Positions 7,223-16,539 are shown, counted from the stretch's first letter. The stretch: DNA of 42,610 nt from Albibeggiatoa sp964388965 (GCA_964388965.1 CAYMCP010000022.1:1-42610); one strand, 5' to 3'. Numbers and translations are program-made. Notes: generated from the sequence alone by a model not told the origin.

Positions 7223-9244
7223 TTAATCTACTTTTGCCGTTTCCGAATTTTGTCCATTATCATAACGCTTGTTGTAATTGTTGCCGTTACTACTAGTACT
7301 ACTGCGACGACTACGGCGTGGTTTACGATTTTGGTTACTAGAACTATGGCGACTGGCTTCCGTTTTATCCACCGCATCGACCACAGAATCTTTAACAACT
7401 CGTGAACGTGGTTGCGGCGGCTTATTGCGTGGTTTGTACTTTTGCAATGGTCTGCTCATTTTTTTCTGATTTGAACGTTCCTGTGATTCCGATTCTGTTT
7501 CAACATCTTCAGCTTTATGAAATAAAGAATCCCAAATGCGCTTCATAAAACCGGGTTCCTTAGAGTCAGACTGTGGATGTATCGACGGTGTAACACCTCT
7601 TACAGCAGGTTCTTCATAACTGACTGGCAATTGCGATGAATGAGCAAATTCAAGCTCTGGCAATGTCGGTGCTGTTTTAACCTGACTATAAGTCGGCGTA
7701 CTCAACAATGTGTTCTTATCATCGATCCTAACTCGCTTAACTTCGTAATTTGGTGTATCAATATGCGGACTTGGAATCACCAACACTTGGATATTTTGAC
7801 GTTGTTCAAGCTCCAAAATAGCTGTACGTTTCTCATTTAGCAAATACGTTCCAACTTCAACTGGCACATGGGTTAGAATAATCGCCGTTTTTTCCTTCAT
7901 AGCCTCCTCTTCCATCAAACGCAAAATGGACAACGCGAGAGACTCAACACCACGAATATTACCACTACCATTACAACGTGGGCATACAATATGACTCGAT
8001 TCACCCAACGAAGGACGCAACCGTTGACGCGACATTTCCAATAAACCAAAACGCGATATACGACCTACTTGTACTCTTGCTCGATCGACTTTTAATGCCT
8101 CTCGCATCCGAGATTCAACTTCACGCTGATTTTTATTGCTCAACATATCAATAAAATCAATCACGATTAATCCACCCGAATCACGCAAGCGTAATTGACG
8201 CGCAATCTCATCTACAGCCTCTAAATTAGTTGTCAATGCTGTCTCTTCAATATCAACACCTTTAGTCGAGCGAGCCGAATTAATGTCAATAGACAATAGT
8301 GCCTCAGTATGATCAAACACGACCGAACCACCAGAAGGTAATTTCACTTCACGCTGAAAAGCTGTCTCAATCTGGCTTTCAATTTGATAGCGAGTAAATA
8401 ACGGCACATCATCATCATAAAATTTCACTTTTTCTACGAAGGAAGGCATGATCTGACCCATAAATTGGCAGGCATCATCATAAATTCCATGATTATCAAT
8501 GAAAATATCACTAATATCTTCTTGTAAATAATCCCGAATTGCACGGATGATCACATTACTTTCTTGATAGATTAAAAAAGGTGCGCTACGCTCGCTGGCA
8601 GAATGTTCAATTGCCTGCCACAATTTCAGCAAATAATCTAAATCCCAACTTAATTCCTCACTGGTTTTACCCACACCCGCAGTACGCAAAATTAAACCCA
8701 TACCATCAGGCACATCCAAAGTGCTTAATGCTTCTCTAGCTTCAGCACGTTCATCACCCTCAATCCGTCGAGAAACCCCACCTGCACGCGGATTATTAGG
8801 CATTAAAACCAAGTAACGCCCAGCTAAACTCAGAAAAGTAGTCAAGGCTGCACCCTTATTACCGCGTTCTTCCTTATCTACTTGAATAATAAGCTCTTGC
8901 CCTTCTTGCAATAAGTCTTTAATGCTTGTATTACGTGAATTACGCGGAGACTCAGTACCAAGCTCGTTACCATTTTCGTCAAACCCAAGCTCTCCTATTT
9001 CCGCATTAAAATAACTACGAGAAATATCTTTTAGTGGTAAAAAACCATGACGATCTGCACCATAGTCAATAAAAGCAGCTTCTAAACTGGGCTCAATTCG
9101 AGTAATTTTACCTTTATAAATATTTGCTTTAGTTTGTTTACGGCTCGCGGTTTCAATGTCAAAATTAAACAAACGCTGACCGTCAACCATCGCAACTCTA
9201 AGCTCTTCTGGCTGAGTCGCATTAATTAATATTCTCTTCAACAT
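7223..9244 (-). CDS. rne: Ribonuclease E, short form
   Basis: The 673-residue protein aligns with the catalytic half of RNase E. It has the MLKRILINATQPEELRVAMV start, an S1 domain at about residues 36-120, and the DNase I-like metal site at Asp320 (LLSIDINSAR) and Asp363 (VIDFIDM). Their spacing of 43 equals that of E. coli Asp303/Asp346. The Zn-link CPRCNGSG lies near residue 421. Residues 565-577 (GFMKRIWDSLFHK) form an amphipathic helix at the same place as the E. coli membrane anchor. After that only a basic Arg/Lys/Ser/Asn tail of under 100 residues remains, much shorter than the E. coli scaffold. It initiates mRNA decay and rRNA/tRNA processing at the inner membrane. Confidence 0.95.
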   Translation of the reverse strand: MLKRILINATQPEELRVAMVDGQRLFNFDIETASRKQTKANIYKGKITRIEPSLEAAFIDYGADRHGFLPLKDISRSYFNAEIGELGFDENGNELGTESPRNSRNTSIKDLLQEGQELIIQVDKEERGNKGAALTTFLSLAGRYLVLMPNNPRAGGVSRRIEGDERAEAREALSTLDVPDGMGLILRTAGVGKTSEELSWDLDYLLKLWQAIEHSASERSAPFLIYQESNVIIRAIRDYLQEDISDIFIDNHGIYDDACQFMGQIMPSFVEKVKFYDDDVPLFTRYQIESQIETAFQREVKLPSGGSVVFDHTEALLSIDINSARSTKGVDIEETALTTNLEAVDEIARQLRLRDSGGLIVIDFIDMLSNKNQREVESRMREALKVDRARVQVGRISRFGLLEMSRQRLRPSLGESSHIVCPRCNGSGNIRGVESLALSILRLMEEEAMKEKTAIILTHVPVEVGTYLLNEKRTAILELEQRQNIQVLVIPSPHIDTPNYEVKRVRIDDKNTLLSTPTYSQVKTAPTLPELEFAHSSQLPVSYEEPAVRGVTPSIHPQSDSKEPGFMKRIWDSLFHKAEDVETESESQERSNQKKMSRPLQKYKPRNKPPQPRSRVVKDSVVDAVDKTEASRHSSSNQNRKPRRSRRSSTSSNGNNYNKRYDNGQNSETAKVD

Positions 9245-9688
9245 CCGAATCTTATCCTTACTGTCTATGCGCCTGATAGAATTTTGTTATGTAAATTCAC
9301 TTTATCAGCAACGCTTACGATTGCACATGTTATTTTGAGGATGTTGTTTTGGCGTGAGAACTTTACTTTTCTAACTTGTTTTACGCCCAATAAACACATT
9401 ATTAGTGAAATATATGATTTTTATTTAAAGACTTTTTAAGTGGGAAGATACACTGCAATGATGTGGTAGTTTGGGATATAATACGCTCTAGTTGTACCTA
9501 AATATCACCTACGCTTATACAGTTTGAATATAGGATTGTGTTTTATATTCAAAGAAACCTTGATAATCTATTTTATTTAAGTAATTCAAGTTATTCCGTA
9601 GATAAGCCATTAAAAAGTCTTGTTATTATATGTTTTCCAATAATGGTAGTTAAAAGTACCTCAAGCTAACTGTGCAACTATAACAATG
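9245..9688 (-). promoter_or_regulatory. Long rne leader / divergent rne-rluC control region
   Basis: About 480 bases separate the rne and rluC starts. In E. coli the same divergent pair has a rne leader of about 360 bases that RNase E cleaves to regulate its own synthesis. The same layout here suggests a long 5' UTR, but no match to the E. coli leader hairpins can be seen by eye. The stretch is AT-rich, with TATAAT-like words near 9476 on the plus strand and TATTAT on the minus strand. No gene is visible in it. Confidence 0.4.
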
Positions 9689-9716
9689 TTTACACACTGC
9701 ATCAATATATTATAAT
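9689..9716 (+). promoter_or_regulatory. Predicted sigma-70 promoter of rluC, giving a leaderless mRNA
   Basis: TTTACA (9689-9694) and a perfect TATAAT (9711-9716) are separated by 16 bases. Transcription starting about 7 bases after the -10 box would begin at or next to 9723, the A of the rluC ATG. No Shine-Dalgarno sequence precedes that ATG and no other start exists before the conserved S4 domain, so the two observations fit together. Confidence 0.55.
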
Positions 9717-9722
9717 CGACAC

Positions 9723-10667
9723 ATGGCTATCCCAATCGCTCAATCCAATCAGGCTGTCCTGTTCACCATACCTGCTGACCATGAAGGACAACGTATAGAT
9801 AACTTTTTGCAGACGCATTTAAAAGGTGTGCCAAAAAGCCATATTTATCGTATTTTGCGTAAAGGTGAAGTACGCATTAATAAAGGGCGCATCAAACCGA
9901 CTTATCGTCTACAAATAGGCGATGTTTTGCGTCTTCCGCCAGTCAGACAGGCTACGATAACTTCAGAAAAACCTCATGCAAAGTTTTTGCAGAGTCTTAA
10001 AACCGCTATTTTACATGAAGACAAACAATTATTGGTGATAAATAAACCACCCGGTATTGCTGTACACGGCGGTAGTGGACTAAGTTACGGAATTATTGAA
10101 GGAATGCGGGCTTTATACCCAGAACAGACACAATTAGAACTGGTTCACCGTTTAGACCGAGATACATCAGGTTGTCTATTAATCGCCAAAAAACGCAGTA
10201 CATTACATCAATTACACGATTTATTACGCGAAACGGGTATGAACAAACGTTATTTAGCTTTGGTCAAAGGTGACTGGTCAAAACGACTCAACAAAGTAGA
10301 CGCACCATTGCGTAAAAATGTGATGCAATCTGGTGAACGGATTGTACGTGTAGACGAAACGGGCAAAGCAGCATTAACTCAATTCCAAGTTATAGAGCGA
10401 TTTAATATCGCAACCCTAGTCGAAGCGCATTTAATTACAGGGCGTACTCATCAAATTCGTGTACACTGTACCCACAAAGGTCATCCTATCGCAGGCGATA
10501 CAAAATATGGTGATGATGAATTTAATAAATATTTGAAAACACAAGGATTAAATCGCTTATTTTTACATGCAAGTCATTTAGAAATAAATTTACCCGATTA
10601 TCAGTTAAAAATCGATGCGCCTTTGCCAGAACAACTTGATTCAATATTATTAAAATTAAAAAAATAA
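9723..10667 (+). CDS. rluC: 23S rRNA pseudouridine synthase RluC
   Basis: The 314-residue protein has an N-terminal S4 RNA-binding domain (EGQRIDNFLQTHLKGVPKS to about residue 80). The RluA-type catalytic domain has HRLDRDTSGCLLIAKK with catalytic Asp145. GRTHQIRVHCTHKGHPIAGD near residue 240 is the second family motif. E. coli RluC modifies positions 955, 2504 and 2580 of 23S rRNA; the S4 domain and close similarity favour RluC over RluD. It is divergent from rne, as in enteric bacteria. No ribosome binding site precedes ATG 9723, and the promoter suggests a leaderless transcript. Confidence 0.93.
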   Translation: MAIPIAQSNQAVLFTIPADHEGQRIDNFLQTHLKGVPKSHIYRILRKGEVRINKGRIKPTYRLQIGDVLRLPPVRQATITSEKPHAKFLQSLKTAILHEDKQLLVINKPPGIAVHGGSGLSYGIIEGMRALYPEQTQLELVHRLDRDTSGCLLIAKKRSTLHQLHDLLRETGMNKRYLALVKGDWSKRLNKVDAPLRKNVMQSGERIVRVDETGKAALTQFQVIERFNIATLVEAHLITGRTHQIRVHCTHKGHPIAGDTKYGDDEFNKYLKTQGLNRLFLHASHLEINLPDYQLKIDAPLPEQLDSILLKLKK

Positions 10668-10724
10668 ATTAAAGCAAATAATAGTTTTTATTCAGATAAT
10701 TTCTTTCATTTATAAGGTTAAATT

Positions 10725-11795
10725 ATGACTGCACGTTATACCGGTTTAATTGATAAATACCGTGATCGTTTACCTATCCACGACGACACACGCATTATCA
10801 GCTTATGCGAAGGTAATACACCATTAATTCGTTTGAACAACATGCCGCGCCAATTAACCAAAGAAGTCAATATTTACGTGAAATATGAAGGCTTAAACCC
10901 AACAGGCTCATTCAAAGATCGCGGCATGACGATGGCGATCACTAAAGCGGTTGAAAAAGGCTGTAAAGCAACAATCTGCGCCTCAACTGGCAATACTTCC
11001 GCCAGTGCAGCCGCCTACAGTGCTAGAGCGGGTATCACTTCATTCGTACTGATTCCAGAGGGCAAAATCGCTTTAGGTAAACTTGCGCAAGCCATGATGC
11101 ACGGTGCAATTGTGATTCAGATTGCGGGTAATTTCGACGACGGAATGCGCTTAGTAAAAGAAGTCGCCCAAGAAGCACCCGTTGAAATCGTTAATTCAAT
11201 TAATCCTTATCGTTTACAAGGTCAAAAAACAGCCGCATTTGAAATTATTGAAGCATTAGGACGCGCCCCTGATTTTCATTGTTTACCTGTTGGAAATGCT
11301 GGTAATATTTCAGCCTATTGGATGGGTTACACTGAATATCACAAAGATGGTTTAACCAACCGGCGACCGGTGATGTGTGGCTATCAAGCGAGTGGTGCCG
11401 CACCATTTTTGCGCGGTCATCCAGTCGAACACCCCGAAACAGTCGCTACTGCAATTCGGATTGGTAATCCGCAAAGTTGGGAAAAAGCGGTCAATGCACA
11501 ACAACAATCGGGTGGTTGGTTTAAAGAATTTTCTGATGAGGAAATTTTGCGTATCCAAAAATTACTAGCTGATAAAGAAGGGATTTTCTGTGAACCAGCC
11601 TCTGCAATCAGCGTTGCTGGCTGCTTAGACGATATTGAAACTGGGAAAATTCCGCCCGATAGTACAGTCGTTTGCACCTTAACTGGACATGGTTTGAAAG
11701 ACCCTGATACTGCAATTAAACAAAGTGTTGCACCATTGATTAAAATAAAACCGGAATTATCAGCAGTTAAAGATGCAATTATGCAAAATATGTAA
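10725..11795 (+). CDS. thrC: Threonine synthase
   Basis: The 356-residue PLP enzyme converts O-phosphohomoserine to threonine. GLNPTGSFKDRGMTMA carries the PLP Schiff-base Lys64. CASTGNTSASAAAYSARAG and LPVGNAGNISAYWMGY are the phosphate-binding loops, and GIFCEPASAISVAG lies near the C-terminus. The length and motifs fit the short ThrC subfamily seen in Bacillus and many proteobacteria, not the longer E. coli form. Tryptophan-synthase-fold relatives such as threonine dehydratase are less likely given the SFKDRG motif. It starts 57 bases after rluC on the same strand with AAGGTTAAATT before the ATG; read-through from rluC is possible. Confidence 0.93.
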   Translation: MTARYTGLIDKYRDRLPIHDDTRIISLCEGNTPLIRLNNMPRQLTKEVNIYVKYEGLNPTGSFKDRGMTMAITKAVEKGCKATICASTGNTSASAAAYSARAGITSFVLIPEGKIALGKLAQAMMHGAIVIQIAGNFDDGMRLVKEVAQEAPVEIVNSINPYRLQGQKTAAFEIIEALGRAPDFHCLPVGNAGNISAYWMGYTEYHKDGLTNRRPVMCGYQASGAAPFLRGHPVEHPETVATAIRIGNPQSWEKAVNAQQQSGGWFKEFSDEEILRIQKLLADKEGIFCEPASAISVAGCLDDIETGKIPPDSTVVCTLTGHGLKDPDTAIKQSVAPLIKIKPELSAVKDAIMQNM

Positions 11796-11934
11796 TATTA
11801 ACTAAGGAGTGCAAGTTTAAAATAAATTTAATGTAAAATATTTTAGACGCAAAATAAGTTTTGTACTCCTAATAAATCACAATATAAATATATTTGGAGG
11901 CATGAGACTCCATATTTTTGCAAGGAAAACAGCG

Positions 11935-14016
11935 ATGCAGCCTGCAAACACACATCAAAAATTGTGGATTATCCCACCTTTATTATATTTACTCCTACTG
12001 ACAGCTATTATTATCAGTCAACAATATCATTTATATCCACAACAATTTATCTGGTTTAGCAGCCTATTTAGTTTTTTAACGTTTGCTATGGGAGCATTCA
12101 TCTTATGGTTTGTAGATAAGATTGAAAAAAATACTACGATAGATCAACAAGTTAGCTCTAAAAATCCAGTCAAATCAACGCTAAAAGATTACAATCGGAT
12201 ATTAAACGAGATGAAGGAAATTTTTACCGCATTAGCAAATGGTAATCTTAATCGTAGCATCACAGGTAAATACAGTAATGATTTAACCGTTTGTAAAACA
12301 ACGTGTAATGACGCACTAAATCAACTACGTATGGCGATTGATGATATATTTTTAGCAACACAACCCATTGATTTAACCGAAAAACAAGGTTTTCTCAAGC
12401 AATTATCTGAACAAGTCAATGAAAACAATCAACTTGTGCAACAAATTAATCAAAGTACCCAGCAACATCAAGAGTTAGTGACACAATTAACTACGATATT
12501 TAATGCTATTGCGGTTGGCGATTTCAAACAAACATTACAAGCGGATGATGGACAATTAAAACAGCAGCTAGACACTGTATTGATGATTTTGCAACAAACA
12601 TTAGATGAAATTAAATTTGTTCTGGATTCGCCATTATCGACAAAGCGGATAAAATTGGATACAAAACAAGGTGACTTTAAACCATTAGCCCAAAGTATCA
12701 ATCATTATTTAGATAAAAATCAATATTTTATAGACGAGATTAAACATGTATTTTCAGCCGTTTCTCTCGGTGATCTCAAGCAAAAAATGCTAGGAGATTA
12801 CACAGGCGATTTTGACAATGCTAAACAGTATATCAATCATTCACTTGATAAAGTGAACGCTAATTTAGCAATTATAAACAATACATTAGATGCGATGATG
12901 CAAGGTGTTTTTGAGCCTATAGCGTTGGAAAATCAGCAAGGTATATTTTTACAAACCCGTGAACATTTAAATCATTATTTACAATATAATCATCAACTAT
13001 TAGAACAGTTAATAAAGATTTTTGTTGCAACGACAAATGGTCAATTTCCACAAACGTTAAACGGGTATGAGCAGGGATTATTCAACGAATTAACCCATCA
13101 TATAGCACATAGTACAACTTGTTTACATAATTTATTTGAGGAATTCATGCACGCTTTATCTGACAAACAGTTTACGCAAACGGTAAATTATGATTATGAT
13201 GGACGTTTAGCAGAATTAAAAAATTGTTTTAATAATACTTTTACTGGTCTAAATAATATGTTAGCAGCAGTTGTGCAAATTTATGATAACCTAGATGCTG
13301 TTACATCTTCTGTTATTCAGGAAAATGAGCAATATAATCAACATGTTATACAACAGATTGCTGATTTAAAAAATATAACAGCTCAAACGCAAATACTTAA
13401 TCAGACTGCTCAACAATTTGTAGCAAATAATCAGCATATCGTTCAACTTTCTAATGAGACTTGCGAACAGATTGAACAAGGTAATAATCTTATAAAACAA
13501 ACAGTTGTAGCAATAGATGAAATTAATTCAACCAGTTTGAAAGTCGCTGATATTGTTTCTGAAATCAGTGATATGTCACTACAAATTAATACAGTAGCAT
13601 TAAATACAACAGCAGAAATTGTACGCCTTGGCGATAAAGGGCAAGGTTTAGCAATGATCGCAATGGAAATACGACAATTAGCACAACGTAGTATCGCATC
13701 TGCTAGGAAAATGAGAACCTCGATTCAAGATACGTTAGATAAAGTGGACGCAGGTTTAATTTTGGCAGAACAATCAAATGCACATCTAGCACGTATTGAG
13801 GTAAGTGCAGAAAAAGTGTGTTCAGGATTAAATGCTTTAGAAATAACAAGTTATGAAAAATCTGCCGCTGTTTTACAGCTTGATAATTCAATCACACAGC
13901 TACTAGAAAATGCCCAACAGCATCAAAATTTTGCCGAGACATTAAACATTAAAATTTATCAAATTCATCAGCAAATTAAAAATTTAGGCGATTCATTAAA
14001 TTATTTTAAAACTTAA
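11935..14016 (+). CDS. Poly-HAMP methyl-accepting chemotaxis-like transducer
   Basis: The protein has about 693 residues. Two membrane helices lie near the N-terminus (WIIPPLLYLLLLTAIIIS and FSSLFSFLTFAMGAFILWF) with almost no periplasmic loop. At least five HAMP-like units follow, beginning near residues 95, 187, 272, 361 and 403, each with a phrase such as IFTALANGNL or FSAVSLGDLKQKM. The C-terminal hairpin near residue 546 (SLQINTVALNTTAEIVRLGD) corresponds to the usual NLLALNAAIEAARAGE tip but is altered. ATG 11935 has AAGGA 8 bases upstream. An ATG at 11902 lies only 1 base from GGAGG and is disfavoured. The gene probably signals from a membrane or cytoplasmic cue and sits near cheR. Confidence 0.8.
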   Translation: MQPANTHQKLWIIPPLLYLLLLTAIIISQQYHLYPQQFIWFSSLFSFLTFAMGAFILWFVDKIEKNTTIDQQVSSKNPVKSTLKDYNRILNEMKEIFTALANGNLNRSITGKYSNDLTVCKTTCNDALNQLRMAIDDIFLATQPIDLTEKQGFLKQLSEQVNENNQLVQQINQSTQQHQELVTQLTTIFNAIAVGDFKQTLQADDGQLKQQLDTVLMILQQTLDEIKFVLDSPLSTKRIKLDTKQGDFKPLAQSINHYLDKNQYFIDEIKHVFSAVSLGDLKQKMLGDYTGDFDNAKQYINHSLDKVNANLAIINNTLDAMMQGVFEPIALENQQGIFLQTREHLNHYLQYNHQLLEQLIKIFVATTNGQFPQTLNGYEQGLFNELTHHIAHSTTCLHNLFEEFMHALSDKQFTQTVNYDYDGRLAELKNCFNNTFTGLNNMLAAVVQIYDNLDAVTSSVIQENEQYNQHVIQQIADLKNITAQTQILNQTAQQFVANNQHIVQLSNETCEQIEQGNNLIKQTVVAIDEINSTSLKVADIVSEISDMSLQINTVALNTTAEIVRLGDKGQGLAMIAMEIRQLAQRSIASARKMRTSIQDTLDKVDAGLILAEQSNAHLARIEVSAEKVCSGLNALEITSYEKSAAVLQLDNSITQLLENAQQHQNFAETLNIKIYQIHQQIKNLGDSLNYFKT

Positions 14017-14081
14017 AGTATTTCTACCACTACTGAATTTATATCATTAAATCAATTAACTTACTAGATACAATTTAACGC

Positions 14082-14110
14082 TTGACAAAATTAGATAATC
14101 TATTTAAAAA
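14082..14110 (+). promoter_or_regulatory. Predicted sigma-70 promoter of the STAS-cheR pair
   Basis: A perfect TTGACA (14082-14087) lies 17 bases before TAAAAA (14105-14110), which matches four of six -10 positions. The STAS gene ATG follows at 14141 with AGGAAGG as ribosome binding site. The box indicates that the STAS and cheR genes are transcribed apart from the receptor gene. Confidence 0.45.
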
Positions 14111-14140
14111 ATACTGTCATAAACAGTTAGGAAGGTATTC

Positions 14141-14620
14141 ATGAGTATACATAGCTTTTTTTCTAGTATTGCTAATGGTATCCAAGTGTTATATTCAATG
14201 TTTTTTGAAAAAACACCAGAATATGCTTATCGTAGCTCTGATAATACGACGGTTTCAGAACCTCGTTCTTGGACAAAGCAATACAGTACGCGACCTGCAA
14301 CTGATTATACAGCTTCAAATTCAACGACTAAGCATAGTGATGTCAGTAGTGACTGGGTGAAAATTAGCTTAGAGCCTATTTTGACCATTGCTGATGTTGA
14401 AGAATTACATAATCAACTCAAACAATATTTGGGTAGACGGGTGCAGTTATCAGGCAAAAATGTACAACGCATCGACACTGCAAGCTTGCAATTATTATTA
14501 GTTTTCATGCTCAAAGCAGATATTACGGTGTGTTGGGTAGATTATTCTGCGCAATTGTGTGAGTCGGCTCGTTTATTGGGTATTTCCACCGCTTTAGGTT
14601 TACCAGTAGAAATTGAATAA
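14141..14620 (+). CDS. STAS-domain protein
   Basis: The 159-residue protein has a variable, Ser/Thr-rich first half of about 70 residues. A STAS-type domain follows (WVKISLEPILTIADVEELHN, then VQLSGKNVQRIDTASLQLLL). The conserved IDTASLQ loop corresponds to the site where anti-anti-sigma factors are phosphorylated on Ser/Thr: D-T/S-A-S/G. It could therefore be a SpoIIAA-like switch or a small adaptor for a kinase. cheR starts 3 bases after its stop, so the two are co-translated and the STAS protein may act in a chemosensory pathway. Its partner kinase is not in the window. Confidence 0.78.
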   Translation: MSIHSFFSSIANGIQVLYSMFFEKTPEYAYRSSDNTTVSEPRSWTKQYSTRPATDYTASNSTTKHSDVSSDWVKISLEPILTIADVEELHNQLKQYLGRRVQLSGKNVQRIDTASLQLLLVFMLKADITVCWVDYSAQLCESARLLGISTALGLPVEIE

Positions 14621-14623
14621 CAA

Positions 14624-15454
14624 ATGGCGATAGAACGTGAATTTGCATACTCTGATCAGGATTTTGAGCTATTACGCAAACTAGTTAAAGAGCATACGGG
14701 TATCAATTTATCCGATCATAAGCAAGAAATGCTTTATAGTCGTTTAGCTAGACGGTTGCGAGCATTAAAAATGAATAGTTTTGCTGACTATTATAAAATG
14801 CTTAAACGCGACCCTGGTGATGAGTTAATTCAATTTGTTAATGCTGTTACGACTAATTTAACTGCTTTTTTCCGCGAACCGCATCATTTCCAATTCTTAG
14901 AACAAAAACTGTTGCCGGAATTGATTTCCTGTAAGGGGCATTCTCGTCGTTTACGAATCTGGTCGGCAGGCTGTGCCAGTGGTGAAGAGCCTTATTCTTT
15001 GGCGATGGTTTTACGAGAAAATATGCCAGCAGATTGGGATATAAAAATTTTGGCAACTGATTTAGATTCTTCAATGGTTGAGCGTGGTAAGCAAGGTATT
15101 TATACGTTAGATAGGGTTCAGGGTATTTCAAAAACGCGGATGAAAACTTGGTTTAGAAAAGGTTCCGGTATACACGAAGGAAAAGTGCAGATTGCTCCTG
15201 AATTACAATCCATGGTTACATTCAAGACTTTGAATTTAATGCACAATTGGCCTATGCACGGTCCTATGGATATTATATTTTGTCGGAATGTTGTGATTTA
15301 CTTTGATAAACCTACCCAAAAAGTTTTATTTGATCGATTTGCTAATTTATTAGATAAAAATGGTCATTTATTCGTAGGACATTCGGAAAATTTATTTCAA
15401 ATTAGCACCCGTTTTCAATTATTGCAACAAACTATTTACCGCAGAATTATTTAG
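14624..15454 (+). CDS. cheR: Chemotaxis protein methyltransferase CheR
   Basis: The 276-residue enzyme transfers methyl groups from SAM to glutamates of chemoreceptors. An N-terminal helical domain (FELLRKLVKEHTGINLSDHK) binds receptor helices. The Rossmann domain shows IWSAGCASGEEPYSLAMVL (SAM motif I, near residue 110), ILATDLDSSM and MDIIFCRNVVIYFD. NLTAFFREPHHF is the conserved segment before the methylase core. The natural substrate is probably the poly-HAMP receptor just upstream. CheA, CheW, CheY and CheB are absent from the window, so the rest of the pathway must be encoded elsewhere. Confidence 0.95.
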   Translation: MAIEREFAYSDQDFELLRKLVKEHTGINLSDHKQEMLYSRLARRLRALKMNSFADYYKMLKRDPGDELIQFVNAVTTNLTAFFREPHHFQFLEQKLLPELISCKGHSRRLRIWSAGCASGEEPYSLAMVLRENMPADWDIKILATDLDSSMVERGKQGIYTLDRVQGISKTRMKTWFRKGSGIHEGKVQIAPELQSMVTFKTLNLMHNWPMHGPMDIIFCRNVVIYFDKPTQKVLFDRFANLLDKNGHLFVGHSENLFQISTRFQLLQQTIYRRII

Positions 15455-15515
15455 ATATTTATTTTTGACAAAGCGATTAAAAAATTAAAAATATGTACAT
15501 CAATTGGAGATATTA

Positions 15516-16529
15516 ATGAGTGAAAATATTATATTTGAGTTAGAAGAACACCCTTTTGCGCAATATGTGCGAATTTTAGGTAAAGGTAAAAATGGTTCGC
15601 GTCCGCTTACTCGTCAGGAAGCTTATGACGCAATGAAGATGATTATGACTGATCAAGTCGAGCCAGTGCAGTTAGGGGCGTTTATGATGCTGATGCGAGT
15701 CAAAGAGGAAACGCGAGAAGAATTAGCAGGTTTTATTGAAGCAACACGCGATTCATTTCAATTGCCAACGGCGTCGGTTGATTTGGATTGGTCATCTTAC
15801 GCAGGCAAACGCCGCCACTTGCCTTGGTTTTTATTATCTACTTTATTGCTTGCAGATAACGGCATTAGCGTTTTTATGCACGGTGCGGGCGGACACACTT
15901 CAGGTCGCATTTATACCCAAGACATCCTTAAATTTTTAGGGATTGACTACGCAACATCATTTGAGCAAGCAGTAGAGCAACTTGAACAGCATAATTTTTC
16001 TTATTTACCATTAGAATTCTTATGCCCTAAATTGCACGAAATCATAGAATTACGCCCGTTAATGGGTTTGCGTTCACCAGTACACACTTTAGCACGCATG
16101 ATTAATCCGTTTAATGCACCAAATGTAATGCAAGGTATTTTCCATCCCAATTACAAAACCGTACATCAAGAAGCGGCTATGTTGCTGAATCAGAAAAATA
16201 TGGCGGTCATTAAAGGTGAAGGTGGTGAAATTGAGCGTAATCCTGACATTGAATGCGAAGTAAAAGGCTTATTCAACGGTGAGCTATTTGAAGAAACTTG
16301 GCCGGCTTTATTCTCGCAACGCCATGTTAAAGAGGAAGAAATGCGCCCCGAACGTTTAGCGCAATTATGGCAAGGTCAAATTGAGGATGAATATGCAGTT
16401 GGCACGGTAACAGGTACAGCCGCATTAGCTTTAAAACTGGTGGGTAAGGCAACTACAATCGATGAGGCGCAATCTATGGCAGAAAAGATGTGGGCAGAGC
16501 GCGATAAAAATAAGTATGCGGCAAATTAA
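15516..16529 (+). CDS. TrpD2/YbiB-like protein (anthranilate phosphoribosyltransferase fold)
   Basis: The protein has about 337 residues. It has the glycosyl transferase family 3 layout: a helical N-domain (LTRQEAYDAMKMIMTDQVE, LGAFMMLMRVKEETREELAG) and a larger alpha/beta domain with FMHGAGGHTSGRIYTQDIL. True TrpD has GTGGD at the PRPP loop. Here the loop is changed, as in the YbiB/TrpD2 group, whose E. coli member binds nucleic acid rather than acting in tryptophan synthesis. TTGGAGATATTAATG gives a ribosome binding site for ATG 15516; the TTG at 15504 is part of that site. No other trp genes are nearby, which supports a role outside tryptophan synthesis. Confidence 0.8.
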   Translation: MSENIIFELEEHPFAQYVRILGKGKNGSRPLTRQEAYDAMKMIMTDQVEPVQLGAFMMLMRVKEETREELAGFIEATRDSFQLPTASVDLDWSSYAGKRRHLPWFLLSTLLLADNGISVFMHGAGGHTSGRIYTQDILKFLGIDYATSFEQAVEQLEQHNFSYLPLEFLCPKLHEIIELRPLMGLRSPVHTLARMINPFNAPNVMQGIFHPNYKTVHQEAAMLLNQKNMAVIKGEGGEIERNPDIECEVKGLFNGELFEETWPALFSQRHVKEEEMRPERLAQLWQGQIEDEYAVGTVTGTAALALKLVGKATTIDEAQSMAEKMWAERDKNKYAAN

Positions 16530-16539
16530 ATAAACCCTA

